28,423 nucleotides of DNA, taken from a virus. The position numbers and the translations under genes were made by a program. Under the pieces are notes generated by a model. The model was given only the letters and a program-made list of their open reading frames with translations, did no database searches and was not told the origin of the DNA. The stretch spans positions 1 through 28,423 of IMG/VR virus record IMGVR_UViG_3300010885_013813, one strand, 5' to 3'. Below are positions 10,101-17,950 of the stretch, in pieces. Position 1 is the stretch's first letter. Each line of letters starts with the position of its first letter.

Positions 10101-11270
10101 TTTACTATAAAACAATGCGTGTTCAATACAAGTATAACACCAAGCTTGGACTTTGTGTTACCAATAAACTTACCAAAACGAAAATTAGGAACTAGTGATG
10201 TGTTGTATGGTATTAATCCAAATATAGTCTCCAACTTATATTCTAAATATACTGCAAACACACCAGTACACGCATTAAACTTTACTACCACAGAGTTCAC
10301 ACCAACAGCAACTAAAATAGATTACCAATATAGCACAACATTAACTAACACACTACAACCAACAGCATTTTCAAGTGTGTCCCCGGGTGGGTTTGCCGCA
10401 CCAACTCAAGATAATTTGCATTTGAACGATGGACTCGGTGAGCGGATATTACTAAATACATCAAATAACTCTATCCAATTTCTAGCAAAACTGACATCTA
10501 ATGATAAAAACGTCAGTCCAGTTCTTGCTGACGATGGGATAACCGCATATACTGTATTATATTATATCAATAATATGGGTATGGATACTAGCAAGATACA
10601 GATCACAAATACTGGTACTGGGTATAATGTAGCCACAATGAATGTCACAATATCAGCACCAGATGTTGGTAACAATCAAGCAGTGGTAGCATATAAAACA
10701 ACATCAGGCAACCTCACATCAGTATATGTCACAAACCCAGGTTCGGGATACCTAACTACACCTACAATAACAATCAATGACCCAAGTACTAGATCAGGAA
10801 ATGTTAATGCTGTTGTTACTGTATATGGAGAAACCTCAGCAAAGGGCGGAAATAGTTATGCAAAATATATAACTAAACCGGTGACGCTAACACCAGACAA
10901 TGAATCTGGCGACCTTAGAGTATACTATACTGCATATAAACCAGCAGGGGCTGATATTGTAATATACTATAAGATACTTAACTCCGCAGACTCGTCAAAA
11001 TTTACAGACCAACATTGGCAAATCATGACCCAAATCTCAAATAGAAATGTATATTCAACAGACAGATCAAATCTTATTGAATACCAATGGGCACCGGGAA
11101 TACTCAACGCAGCCAATAACAATATATCATATGTCAGCACCAATGGACAAACCTATAATAAATTTGTACAGTTTGCCATAAAAGCGGTAATGTTAACTAA
11201 TGACAATACTAATGTACCGTTCTTAAGTGATATTAGAGCATTAGCACTACCAAGCGGAACATACACATAA
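4131..11270 (+). CDS. Giant DUF4815-type baseplate/virion structural protein
   Basis: 2379 residues, by far the largest product here. The N-terminus (NIAPFFDDFDPSDNYHRILF, then RPGYSVQARELTQSQTIIQN at ~27-46) is the hallmark of the DUF4815 family of large T4-like virion proteins. Other family landmarks follow in order: DCIDFRPSRKN (~860), a short coiled coil ITALQSQVNNLEYYTSLSL (~995-1015), LNRFKNGILVD, VAPFIRAQELIIRAKGL (~1240), FRLDNRTD (~1760), and QSFIIDKNTYPNGVFVSSVD (~1826). Residues ~1420-1540 look like an inserted jelly-roll or lectin-like domain (GVWDAILPP, AGSYLITADCYGSATIQVNG). Residues ~2150-2235 carry two GTGY/GSGY repeats. It sits where T4 has genes 9 and 10, so a role at the baseplate rim or as fibre attachment platform is inferred from position. 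An AAGAGA precedes the ATG. The family call is firm; the role is not. Confidence 0.9.
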   Translation: MALNFNIAPFFDDFDPSDNYHRILFRPGYSVQARELTQSQTIIQNQITQFASSIYTQNTPISGGKVTTNLKCHYVKLNPTYATTTISISSLAGSLVTDEHGIIKATVLVAQQNPGNTGLFPTLILSYISGQHFTDSSLLWTNGVAIGTAIGIAGGNTSTGKSSVASISAGVFYVINGYSNIIKNSVQTTYNVGNFVNVQEQTTVLDAYDNTPSLRIGLNINENVVDSSSDPTLLDPAIGASNFQAPGASRYQITVALETRQTTAGDDSGFIELVRTANGIIVNQTDQTVYSTIDDYFAKRDFETNGDYIVEDFKLTTSPSINGTTNQYDLNIGKGVAYVRGYRIENQSNIILTSDRARERANVVSDTTYVTYGNYFVVDTTKGFFDFATIPSIDLHCVTAANIVSTNSTTYSSTLVGSALIRQLDYQYATNLALANTFVYNAHVSDINTYSLTGNSTSGSSTTSITFYDITGKFSNANNAYNGSTLTINSGTGASQVVVLSEYNGSTKTAKVTPTLFVAPDTTSTFTIAFNKTNTNSIVQANATYALTANANINVNGKQGYTTILQSAQKPELIAQLGMSYVGSATSSSYYTTQTFRGLGFDGSGNLTIKSNNSSLFIGSVNQSFYGEPFNQLFTVIDTTTGNTLPFNDSGNSAIVLSNTSIKFVAPAYAGKSSGIAVIASMFTPSADNTNIFKYKTIIKGNTTYSGTFTNPNSVANVQFTVAAGNPSGQVLILRAAVNTIKIPLYVADVKTVVKVYDMRTSGVTPTGLLSQYTDITTSFTFNDGQLDSQYQHSYIKLREGCTFPIGDIIVVFNYYLHSGGDGYFNINSYMNATPPETSIANIPVYVASNGITYNLGDCIDFRPSRKNMIANPGWEYTATTNIDGKDTHGVLLPKNESVHMCNYSYYLGRKDKLILSKDKVFSIIKGAPSLNPIFPTAPAGSLVLANIALDPYTSYVQGEGPSSLSGESALGVRIPTIPSNLSIDKIPHKRWAKSDITALQSQVNNLEYYTSLSLMEQHTNALQVPDSKGLNRFKNGILVDTFADFSAADTSNPDYSANINIRKGQLYPITEIDNYQLHHVDVLNSFSTHKGTDNYAVDSLGHGTTNIFTLPYSTNILINQPFATSVISANPFDVITSTGVMTINPPIDNWVNSIEPPSITISTPHLQMAQYPGAMNLTNAGDFASLVGTTTATNPSQGAVTQSYISQTVGLTTAEVSKAVSQGLVTNKGYVTNSAVAPFIRAQELIIRAKGLTHNSPVSCWFDGTNVDKWVTSPNVILLKDVTGTFYDDNIIGFYESNISTFFPIGRVVSTTVTSSNTVTLYVATTINPPPESTSTLLINAYFDSHGNFLPNGTTGSGNVVLPAGSGGGLHAIHHNGKVTHVGGGYTQVLNPLTAAATIYKSPLVPTGTRTANATTWGKYGFSDFLNQYGVWDAILPPNSNGGTFAASHKINITKAGSYLITADCYGSATIQVNGTTVLTLPMKYTGTVYTYAVTLAAGINTISWSAVNTQTLNYSTSSATRGYSSFALTLGPVTSQGADGDEFTDPNEASEGEVYLLFNTVTPPNLSYTPAAGTETAMIGGGSYYEKVTKLILDFDALTAANTIYVGSTITVKAFSITGYTYGAMYIPPLPKYAGDGDPVYSANYASDVKKWNAAYGVGTQPPKYITSTEWFPTLITGYDKATNTITVQTPVDISIGINTIFGGDITSTYTIDGVEFSTANAIAKGNAIPQKSTDDHGQFVGIFNVPGSNFYNGQRTFRLDNRTDPMSPDTATTYAEAIFTSGNISGVESLSASIDASAIPIIPVAQQSLSPTANPNVSTLDALAQSFIIDKNTYPNGVFVSSVDLFFQSKDKVADIKVSIVDTINGVPNGKSLHYSTTILKPSEVVTSNAPHYLSSTTATTFKFQAPVYIQPGILYAIMIQSSSKNYTLYFGEQNKTIDGLYKSTAPAQPGGVVTGVPKIGGAPYIGSLFESQNSITWTPDQTKDLMFTIKQCVFNTSITPSLDFVLPINLPKRKLGTSDVLYGINPNIVSNLYSKYTANTPVHALNFTTTEFTPTATKIDYQYSTTLTNTLQPTAFSSVSPGGFAAPTQDNLHLNDGLGERILLNTSNNSIQFLAKLTSNDKNVSPVLADDGITAYTVLYYINNMGMDTSKIQITNTGTGYNVATMNVTISAPDVGNNQAVVAYKTTSGNLTSVYVTNPGSGYLTTPTITINDPSTRSGNVNAVVTVYGETSAKGGNSYAKYITKPVTLTPDNESGDLRVYYTAYKPAGADIVIYYKILNSADSSKFTDQHWQIMTQISNRNVYSTDRSNLIEYQWAPGILNAANNNISYVSTNGQTYNKFVQFAIKAVMLTNDNTNVPFLSDIRALALPSGTYT
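8380..8745 (+). other. Carbohydrate-binding-like insert domain inside the DUF4815 protein
   Basis: The residues encoded here (~1418-1538 of the protein) read as a self-contained beta-sandwich: NQYGVWDAIL, a KINITKAGSYLITADCYG strand pair, ATIQVNGTTVL, AAGINTISWSAV and a closing YSSFALTLG. The pattern resembles PA14- or galactose-binding-like modules found inserted in fibre-associated phage proteins. The segment lies between family-typical blocks of the host protein. Domain identity is from pattern recognition only. Confidence 0.5.
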
Positions 11271-11488
11271 TGTACGTTCAAATTACAGGAACTAACTTTA
11301 TTAGAGATACAAATTCAATGGCAATCATTAACACGGATGTTAATGATAAGAACGAGTATTACAACAAAGTTAAACTACTAAGTCTCCAAAAACAAGAGAT
11401 AAATACACTAAAAGAAGAGATCGACATCATCAAATCCGATATGTCCGAGATAAAGAATCTAATGGTCGAACTAATCAATAAGGTCTAG
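11270..11488 (+). CDS. Small coiled-coil protein coupled to the DUF4815 gene
   Basis: 72 residues. The ATG shares its A with the TAA of the preceding gene, so translation is probably coupled. The N-terminal half contains FIRDTNSMAIINTDV, a motif I recognise from small conserved proteins of marine T4-like phages that sit next to the DUF4815 gene. The C-terminal half (LSLQKQEINTLKEEIDIIKS and MSEIKNLMVELINKV) has clear heptad spacing of hydrophobic residues and is predicted to form a coiled coil. No function is known to me; a small virion or assembly component is inferred from context. The fused start, conserved N-terminal motif and heptads make a spurious reading frame unlikely. Confidence 0.82.
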   Translation: MYVQITGTNFIRDTNSMAIINTDVNDKNEYYNKVKLLSLQKQEINTLKEEIDIIKSDMSEIKNLMVELINKV

Positions 11489-11491
11489 TAA

Positions 11492-13792
11492 ATGGCAAAT
11501 ACAATAAACATCCTACAATATACAAACACTTTTGGCGATTGGATTGTTAACACAAACGCAATGGCTAATGAAATCAATTATATTGGATCCCAAGCATGGA
11601 CAAAAGATTCCGGACTACTAACACTAAATGGAATACCATTGGGACTTCTTGTTAAAAATGACACCACAGTTGGTGGTAAATTATCAGTGACAGGGATAGG
11701 ATCGTCGGCAAACATTAGCAACAACCTATGGGTCGGCGGTCAATTAACACTAGCCAATTCCGGATTGAGTATCTCCACATATGGCACCGCAAACATTGGA
11801 AGCACACTAACAGCTAACGGGACTGCGAATGGTCTTATAGTAGCCAATAACACATTAATGTATGGAAACACAACCATTTATGGCATCGGGAATATACTAG
11901 GCAGTGGTAATGCACTAACCGTAGCAAATAATGTTGTAATCGGAGCAAACACAACAACAAACAACCTCACAGTTACTAGTCGTAGTAACAACAACATACT
12001 CAACGCAAATACACTCACAATAGCAACAAACACAACAACATCAAATTTGATTGTTACTAGTACAGCAAATGTGACTAGTGCGAATGTGGGTACTTTGGTA
12101 GTTACCGGAGCATTAACAATAACAGGGAATTATATTCAATCAGGTCCGACAACATACACATCACCAACATTCACACTAAACTCAGGCGCAGCTGCACAGA
12201 ATGCATCATACACCGTCAACAGATCAGCTGCCGGAGCAAACTCAGAAATACGATGGAACGAGTCTAGTTTGTATTGGGACATATTAGACGTGAATGCTAG
12301 TGGCACATATTCGAGAATAATGACCGCTAATATGATAAGCAGCTCTATCATATCAACAAGTACAACAACAATAGCATCATCAGCAGCGGCAAACACATTA
12401 AACAACTACATAAATTCAGCAAACACATGGGCACAAGGCAATGTTGGGTCAGCATTGTCACAAGCATTTGCTAATACAGGAGCTGGACTCAACGCAGCTA
12501 ATACATGGACACAAGCCAATGTTGGATCAGCATTGTCACAAGCAAAATCATACACTGACAGTAAATCAGGATTTACCAATAGTATGACATTTTCTAGTGA
12601 CGTTACAGTTGCCGGAAATTTAATAGTGAATGGAGCATCTGCATCATTTAACGTACAAAATATAATTGCAGTAGATAATAATATCACATTAGGCAACGTA
12701 GCAACACCAACAAATGTTACTGCCGATGGTGGTGGTGTTACTTTGATAGGCGCAACGAACAAAACACTTAATTATGACAACGCAAACACCGCATGGACAA
12801 GTTCTGAAAACGTTAATCTGTATACAGGAAAAGTTTATAAAATTGCGGGAACGACTGTATTATCAGGATCTACATTAGGTTCAGGTATTACCGCATCTAG
12901 TTTAACTAGCGTCGGTACCATATCATCAGGCACATGGTCCGGTTCATTTGGCACAGTATCGGGGGCTGCCTTAACATCATTAACTGCCGGTAATTTATTA
13001 GGAACTATCCCTAGTGCAGTATTAACAAATTCAACACACTACATTGGAACTACCGCAATTACATTAAGTCGAGCGACAGGTGCTCAGACATTAACCGGCG
13101 TTAATATTGATGGCACCGCAGGAAATACATCAGCATCACTAACAATAACTACCGGTGGCGCGGGTACAGCACCAGGCAGTACCTTTAATGGTGGAGCCGC
13201 AGTAACAATATCATATAATAGCATCGGAGCATCCCCGTTAGCAGGGTCGTCATCGTTAGTAACTACAGGTATTATAAGTACAGGAACATGGAACGCAGGT
13301 GTCATCGGTATTGCATATGGCGGCACAAACTCAACAGCAACAGCAACTGCAAATGGGATTGGTTATGGGACGGGAATTGCACATGCATATACAGCAAATT
13401 CAACATCAGCCGGTCAAGTATTAACAACAGTTGCTGCTGGTGGCATCCCATCATGGCAGTCTCAATTGACAACAACAAGTATCGCAAATACGTCAAATCT
13501 ACCAATAACAGTTAGTGCTGGATGTATGCATTACCAATCTAGCGTAACAGCACAAGCAGTCGCAATAACAATTAACAACCCAACAGGCACCGCAGTCGAT
13601 GGACAGAAATTAATTATAAGACTTAAGGATAATGGCGTGGTTCAAACTGTCACATGGCAATCATCATATAGAGCTATGGGTAGTTATCTCCCAGCATCAA
13701 CTGTAGTAGCATCTAAAACTACTTATGTTGCTTGTGTATACAATGGTGCAGATTCAGTGTGGGATGTAGTTTCCGCAACTACCCAGTTCTAA
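11492..13792 (+). CDS. Modular tail fibre-like protein (cassette copy 1, fibre gene)
   Basis: 766 residues, starting 3 bases after the upstream stop, with AAGG at 11478-11481. The N-terminus (NILQYTNTFGDWIVNTNAM) is the attachment segment typical of T4-like marine fibre proteins. After repetitive Asn/Thr/Gly-rich shaft sequence come SYTVNRSAAGANSEIRWNES (~247), a doubled ANTWxQxNVGSALSQA segment (~310-350), VDNNITLG with TADGGGVTLIG and TSSENVNLYTGKVYKIAG (~390-455), and a GGTNSTATATANGIGYGTG module (~610) ending GIPSWQS. The last ~65 residues (DGQKLIIRLKDNG, WQSSYRAMGSYLP, WDVVSATTQF) form a C-terminal cap shared with the product at 20437. A beta-rich trimeric fibre that contacts the host or carries the next gene's product is inferred. 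Confidence 0.9.
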   Translation: MANTINILQYTNTFGDWIVNTNAMANEINYIGSQAWTKDSGLLTLNGIPLGLLVKNDTTVGGKLSVTGIGSSANISNNLWVGGQLTLANSGLSISTYGTANIGSTLTANGTANGLIVANNTLMYGNTTIYGIGNILGSGNALTVANNVVIGANTTTNNLTVTSRSNNNILNANTLTIATNTTTSNLIVTSTANVTSANVGTLVVTGALTITGNYIQSGPTTYTSPTFTLNSGAAAQNASYTVNRSAAGANSEIRWNESSLYWDILDVNASGTYSRIMTANMISSSIISTSTTTIASSAAANTLNNYINSANTWAQGNVGSALSQAFANTGAGLNAANTWTQANVGSALSQAKSYTDSKSGFTNSMTFSSDVTVAGNLIVNGASASFNVQNIIAVDNNITLGNVATPTNVTADGGGVTLIGATNKTLNYDNANTAWTSSENVNLYTGKVYKIAGTTVLSGSTLGSGITASSLTSVGTISSGTWSGSFGTVSGAALTSLTAGNLLGTIPSAVLTNSTHYIGTTAITLSRATGAQTLTGVNIDGTAGNTSASLTITTGGAGTAPGSTFNGGAAVTISYNSIGASPLAGSSSLVTTGIISTGTWNAGVIGIAYGGTNSTATATANGIGYGTGIAHAYTANSTSAGQVLTTVAAGGIPSWQSQLTTTSIANTSNLPITVSAGCMHYQSSVTAQAVAITINNPTGTAVDGQKLIIRLKDNGVVQTVTWQSSYRAMGSYLPASTVVASKTTYVACVYNGADSVWDVVSATTQF
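12419..12544 (+). repeat. Internal 78-base-spaced duplication in fibre gene
   Basis: Bases 12419-12466 and 12497-12544 encode ANTWAQGNVGSALSQA and ANTWTQANVGSALSQA. Five of the 48 bases differ by direct comparison. The offset is 78 bases (26 codons), in frame. It lies in the shaft region and could be read as a coiled-coil or helix repeat. Confidence 0.85.
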
Positions 13793-13801
13793 TAGGAGAA
13801 C

Positions 13802-13843
13802 AATATGGCAGCAAGAACATTATATTGGGTTGGTGGTACCGGG
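13802..13843 (+). repeat. 42-base identical repeat, copy 1 (start of adhesin gene)
   Basis: Bases 13802-13843 are identical to 21163-21204. They cover the three bases before the ATG and the first 13 codons. The first mismatch is A at 13844 against T at 21205. Identity at synonymous sites marks recent shared ancestry or gene conversion. Confidence 0.95.
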
Positions 13844-16800
13844 ACTTGGGATACAACTACAACACATTGGAGTCTGTTGTCACAGGGGTTTGTTGCATCA
13901 TGCCCAACACCAACATCATTGGTTATAACTAGTGTAGCACCAACTGTCAACCTAGTAGCCGGCACTAAGGTTTACAACCAAATAAATGGACTGCTCGGAA
14001 CTATTGTTTCCGGGAGTGGATTGACTTACGTGATATCAGGAGGAGCCATAGCGGGATCGCAGCTGATGACCGCAGCAGTCACTGGTGCAGCTGTACCAAC
14101 GTCAATAGATACCGTAATCTTTGATGGTAATTCGTTTGGGTTTTTGCAATCTTCCTTCCTTAACATAGCGGGAACAACCACCGCAACCACATTAACACTA
14201 ACAGCCGATACGCACTTACCTGCTGGGGTTGCAATATACGATGGCGATGGTGCAGTGCTGGGTACTATCACAACCACAGGAACAGGAACCGTTTTTGCAC
14301 TTACCGGTGGGTCTTCTTCCACGATAAGATCAACGCTGACATCGTTGGATGCGGCAATGCCATATACAGTAACACATAGCATAGCATCGGCAGTTGCCTC
14401 CATTATTATGGATGGTCCAATAACTTTCGCAGGAACTGGCACATTAAATATTGCAAGTACACTCGGTGCTGGGTTAAGTATAGGCCAGTTCCGACAGGGA
14501 TCGACCCTCCCAATCTGGAACAAGACAGGAGCGGTCACATTCAGCGGCACTAATGTAACATATGATGCTATTATTAACACATTTCTATCACCAATTATTA
14601 TATCCGGTGCTACCACCGTTCTAGGTGGATCTGGTTGGTCATGTTCTGGTGGTTGGTCTGGTGGGTATACTGGACAACTACTTGGCTCTTACGGAACCGC
14701 AAATGCGTCAGCCAGCTCAGTCACATTAACTAGCGGAACCATTGACATAAGTGTTTACATCACATGTACCAATTATACACAGACAACAGGAACTAATAAT
14801 GGATTAGAAATTCGATGTTCCTCTCTCGGAGGAAATGTCACGTTAAATGGCGGAACATTAAATTCATCATTCATATATTGCGGAGCATTTGTTATGTCAG
14901 GAGCAACCAGTATTAATTCTGGTTATACTGATTGCTCAACGTATGTCCAAAATGCAGGAACTAGTAATTATTTTGATATGACTGGCGGCATTTTCGCATC
15001 AGGTGCGATTACCCACTTTGCCGGGTTAATTGATGTAGGACTAATGGATTGTAGTAATTACATAGCCACAGGCACAACAGCAGCGAGTCTGAATGGTACA
15101 AACATCAATATTAATGGAAATAACTCAACAGTGGTGGCTGCAACAAACCCACTATGGACAACCAATTCAGCACTATCAGCATCTATTTTTAACTATACAT
15201 ACATCGGCGCAGTAGGCACTAGAATTATCACAGTACAAAGTCCTGGTGGTGCTGCAGTAACTCATTCATTCGGGTCAGCTACTGACATTGTCAGTATAAC
15301 CACAGGATCAGTACTTTCCATTCTTGATCTGACTAATTTCACAGGAACAGTTGCCGGCGGAGATTTTTCATTAGATAACAGCTACAATAGTATTACGGCA
15401 GGGTGGGCAGGGACAATAACGCCGCCCACAATTTCACCAATAGGATGGACGAACACAGGAACAATCACATATATAGGGACAGGATCCACCTTCCAAGACA
15501 CCTTACGCGGAATAGGTGTTGGTAGTACCATGACAACAACAGGGATAATAACTAACCCAATTGTAGCACAATGTACAGGAAGTGGTTCTCTTGGGTTTTC
15601 TCCCTTGTCACCGTGCATCATAACTACTGGGAGTTTTACATTAATATCAGGGACAGTGATAAGCAATAATAATTTAGTCTGTTCATCATTCACCATTACC
15701 CCTAATGCACTAACTAGGTATGTAGATTTTAGCTCTGGTGGTATTACTGTAACTGGTGGCGGCACGTCAATATCAGTACCCACGACTAGCGCAAATCTTG
15801 TAAATTGCAGTGTTGCTTCAGGGTCGATAATTAATATTGCTAATAGCTCAGCCACATTAACGCTATCTACAGGAACTCAAGCACCAACATATAACATAGC
15901 CAATAATGTTTGCAGCAATATTTCATGTAGCATAAATCCACAGACATTCGCCAATTCGAGAATACAAGCGATATTCAACTGCACATCAAGGACACTTACA
16001 GCAAATACCATAATATTAAATAGCTCGAATATAGCAGTTGGTCAAATATATACCACAAGCACATCAACATCTTTTAATATAACCCCAAGCGCAGGCAATA
16101 TAACAGGATTACCAGGAGTAACAACACCAACCCAGCTTATGACAACAGGGACACGAGCATTAGTACAGGTGCCAGGTGCTCTTGGTGCTACGAATATGCG
16201 CAAGTTAGAAACAAACAGCATCACCATCAATACAGGCGATAATGTATACTACTCAGGACATTTAATTGGGAATGTCACTGCGGGCGGAACATACACATTA
16301 TCTATACCAATTAACGTAACTAACATATTTTATGCACTTTCTTCAGTTCTTGTAGACATCGTGTCGCCGACATATTTTTCGGGTAACGTTGTCACATCAT
16401 TCGTAAGCACATCCAGCATAACTGTACCAGTAAATTCAGCGATATATGACACATTGGGCACACTGGTTGGTAATATAACCACAGCAGGAACATACGTAGC
16501 AGCAACTCTTGTGCCGGTAGCAAATGGAATAACACGATCAGCACAAGTGCTTTCATATACCCCAACTGCAACAAATACCGTAAATCTAGTGTCTGGGCAT
16601 TATTATGGAGGATTGTACTTTTACAATTTCAGCGGACATGTCCCAAATATTACATCTACCATATGTGGGGATTTATTGCTAAGTCCATCGATGGTGTTTA
16701 TGTCCGGTGCGCAAGCAGGTGCAAATACATTAACATTTTCTGATAGTTTTAATGGACAGATGAGCATGATAACACCTAACGGACTAACAATAGACTGTCC

Positions 16801-17560
16801 AATAAACATTAAAGCTAATACAATGTCTACTATCTCATTAGGGTCGGATTTGATTATAGGGAGTACGAGAAATCTCTCACTAACATCAGGGAGTTTTTAT
16901 GATAGTGGATGGTCTATAAATGTAGGGAGTTTCTCGTCGACAGGAACTGCGACAAGATCAATAGGGTTTGGTGGGACTTGGTCCATTGCGGGGACAGGCG
17001 CTTGCTGGAACATATCAGGAACAGGAATAACTACTAGCTTCGTATATGCTGGCTCGAACGGAATGTCTACTGGTCATGAATATACTAATATTGTGTTGAC
17101 TGATTCCTCTACTGCAGGTAGAACTTTTGCCGGAAATAGCCTGCAGTACGGCACAGTACAGATAGGAACCACTCCAGGTGATGCAACAGCATCAATCACA
17201 ACATTCACAGGAAACAATAGTTTCTATAGTTTGATCAATAATAAGGCTTCAGGAACTATTAAATTTACGGCAGGATCAACCACGAATACTGCTCTTTTCC
17301 AGCTACAAGGTGCTACTATTACATCAGATACCACAGCAGTTCATTATTTAGTAAACAATAGTGCATTATATGTGCCACCTATTTCACTCAATTACAAAAA
17401 TGATTGGCTATGTGAACCAATAACCCTTTCATATAGCGCAGCATCATCTAACCCCAACACAGTAAAGTGCTTCGCGGGGGCGACTTCAACATTTGGAACA
17501 TCAGTAAGCGGGTGGATACATGGATACCCATCAACCGGTTCATTTTTTGATGTATTTTGA
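13805..17560 (+). CDS. Giant repeat-rich adhesin, MAARTLYWVGGTG family (cassette copy 1)
   Basis: 1251 residues with an AGGAG at 13794-13798 before the ATG. The N-terminus MAARTLYWVGGTGTWDTTTT is identical for 13 residues to the product at 21166. This YWVGGTG-W module occurs at the start of many phage and metagenomic surface proteins. The body is almost entirely Gly/Thr/Ser/Asn beta-sequence (parallel beta-helix or beta-sandwich repeats), with at least five copies of an approximately 50-residue repeat (consensus Y-D/N-x-x-G-x-x-x-G-x-I). The C-terminal ~200 residues (SGTGITTSF, RTFAGNSLQYGTVQIG, TIKFTAGSTTNTALFQLQG, HYLVNNS, then GWIHGYPSTGSFFDVF) form a conserved end module. There is no signal peptide or enzymatic motif I can see. 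By position and architecture it is a receptor-binding or spike-like appendage; this role is inferred. Confidence 0.87.
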   Translation: MAARTLYWVGGTGTWDTTTTHWSLLSQGFVASCPTPTSLVITSVAPTVNLVAGTKVYNQINGLLGTIVSGSGLTYVISGGAIAGSQLMTAAVTGAAVPTSIDTVIFDGNSFGFLQSSFLNIAGTTTATTLTLTADTHLPAGVAIYDGDGAVLGTITTTGTGTVFALTGGSSSTIRSTLTSLDAAMPYTVTHSIASAVASIIMDGPITFAGTGTLNIASTLGAGLSIGQFRQGSTLPIWNKTGAVTFSGTNVTYDAIINTFLSPIIISGATTVLGGSGWSCSGGWSGGYTGQLLGSYGTANASASSVTLTSGTIDISVYITCTNYTQTTGTNNGLEIRCSSLGGNVTLNGGTLNSSFIYCGAFVMSGATSINSGYTDCSTYVQNAGTSNYFDMTGGIFASGAITHFAGLIDVGLMDCSNYIATGTTAASLNGTNININGNNSTVVAATNPLWTTNSALSASIFNYTYIGAVGTRIITVQSPGGAAVTHSFGSATDIVSITTGSVLSILDLTNFTGTVAGGDFSLDNSYNSITAGWAGTITPPTISPIGWTNTGTITYIGTGSTFQDTLRGIGVGSTMTTTGIITNPIVAQCTGSGSLGFSPLSPCIITTGSFTLISGTVISNNNLVCSSFTITPNALTRYVDFSSGGITVTGGGTSISVPTTSANLVNCSVASGSIINIANSSATLTLSTGTQAPTYNIANNVCSNISCSINPQTFANSRIQAIFNCTSRTLTANTIILNSSNIAVGQIYTTSTSTSFNITPSAGNITGLPGVTTPTQLMTTGTRALVQVPGALGATNMRKLETNSITINTGDNVYYSGHLIGNVTAGGTYTLSIPINVTNIFYALSSVLVDIVSPTYFSGNVVTSFVSTSSITVPVNSAIYDTLGTLVGNITTAGTYVAATLVPVANGITRSAQVLSYTPTATNTVNLVSGHYYGGLYFYNFSGHVPNITSTICGDLLLSPSMVFMSGAQAGANTLTFSDSFNGQMSMITPNGLTIDCPINIKANTMSTISLGSDLIIGSTRNLSLTSGSFYDSGWSINVGSFSSTGTATRSIGFGGTWSIAGTGACWNISGTGITTSFVYAGSNGMSTGHEYTNIVLTDSSTAGRTFAGNSLQYGTVQIGTTPGDATASITTFTGNNSFYSLINNKASGTIKFTAGSTTNTALFQLQGATITSDTTAVHYLVNNSALYVPPISLNYKNDWLCEPITLSYSAASSNPNTVKCFAGATSTFGTSVSGWIHGYPSTGSFFDVF
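13950..16560 (+). repeat. Five dispersed copies of a ~50-residue repeat domain
   Basis: Approximate copy positions are 13950-14090 (AGTKVYNQINGLLGTIVSGS), 14211-14390 (GVAIYDGDGAVLGTITTTG), 15994-16190 (NTIILNSSNIAVGQIYTTS), 16230-16370 (GDNVYYSGHLIGNVTAGG) and 16425-16560 (NSAIYDTLGTLVGNITTAG). The shared pattern is a hydrophobic-Y/L-D/N-x-x-G-x-x-x-G-x-I/V-x-x-x-G hairpin followed by beta strands. The boundaries are by eye. Confidence 0.65.
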
Positions 17561-17572
17561 ATATTACTATTA

Positions 17573-17580
17573 TATAAATA
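17573..17580 (+). promoter_or_regulatory. T4-type late promoter (TATAAATA)
   Basis: An exact TATAAATA octamer lies in one of the two longest intergenic gaps (17561-17609), 29 bases before the ATG at 17610. T4-like late promoters consist of this -10 element read by the gp55-type sigma factor. A second near match (TATAAATG) lies at 17586-17593. Initiation would be expected roughly 6-7 bases downstream of the octamer, leaving a short leader that includes AAGGA at 17598-17602 as ribosome site. About two chance matches per strand are expected in a window this A+T-rich, but the intergenic placement favours function. Confidence 0.65.
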
Positions 17581-17609
17581 TATAATATAAATGCCATAAG
17601 GAATATTAC

Positions 17610-17948
17610 ATGTCAGCAGCATACTCGAATCTTTTTATGGACCAGGGATCAACATTCCAAACATCAATAGTATTAAATGATGCGTCGGGTAATGCGTATA
17701 ATTTGACTAATGTGGTTGTACATAGTACAATTAGAAAATCATATACTTCAGCAAATGCCACTGCTGTATTCCAGACTACATTAAATACAGGTAGTGGCAC
17801 TGTAACATTAGATCTTGGTGCCAACACCACGGCCAACATTGCTAGTGGTAGATATGTGTATGATGCTATGTTAACTAATAACCTAACTCAGGTATCCACC
17901 AGAATATTAGAAGGTATAATACAAGTTTCACCTTCGGTCACCAGATAA
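17610..17948 (+). CDS. Small BppU-N-like structural protein
   Basis: 112 residues, with AAGGA at 17598-17602. The sequence MSAAYSNLFMDQGSTFQTSI, then NLTNVVVHSTIRKSYTS, SGTVTLDLGANTTANIASGR and YVYDAMLTNN with RILEGIIQVSPSVTR, follows the fold pattern of BppU N-terminal-like domains: a small beta-sandwich with the set dqG-tf, l-A-iRk-y and GrYvYDve motifs. Related small proteins occur in fibre regions of T4-like marine phages. It is first in a short run of genes behind the late promoter motif and is followed two bases later by the gene at 17951. An adaptor or baseplate-peripheral role is inferred from the family resemblance. Confidence 0.82.
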   Translation: MSAAYSNLFMDQGSTFQTSIVLNDASGNAYNLTNVVVHSTIRKSYTSANATAVFQTTLNTGSGTVTLDLGANTTANIASGRYVYDAMLTNNLTQVSTRILEGIIQVSPSVTR

Positions 17949-17950
17949 CT

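Noticed and set aside
11270-11488. Chance reading frame too short to be a gene
   Set aside because: Rejected as a doubt: the one-base coupled start, the FIRDTNSMAIINTDV motif and heptad pattern support a real gene.
14026-14616. Long open frame on the minus strand (196 codons), with similar ones at 6023-6538, 15382-15855, 24489-25010 and 27682-28191
   Set aside because: All lie opposite confident + strand genes, have no clear ribosome site or recognisable domain, and their hydrophobic Val/Ile/Pro-rich translation is what the Thr/Gly/Asn-rich sense codons give when read backwards.
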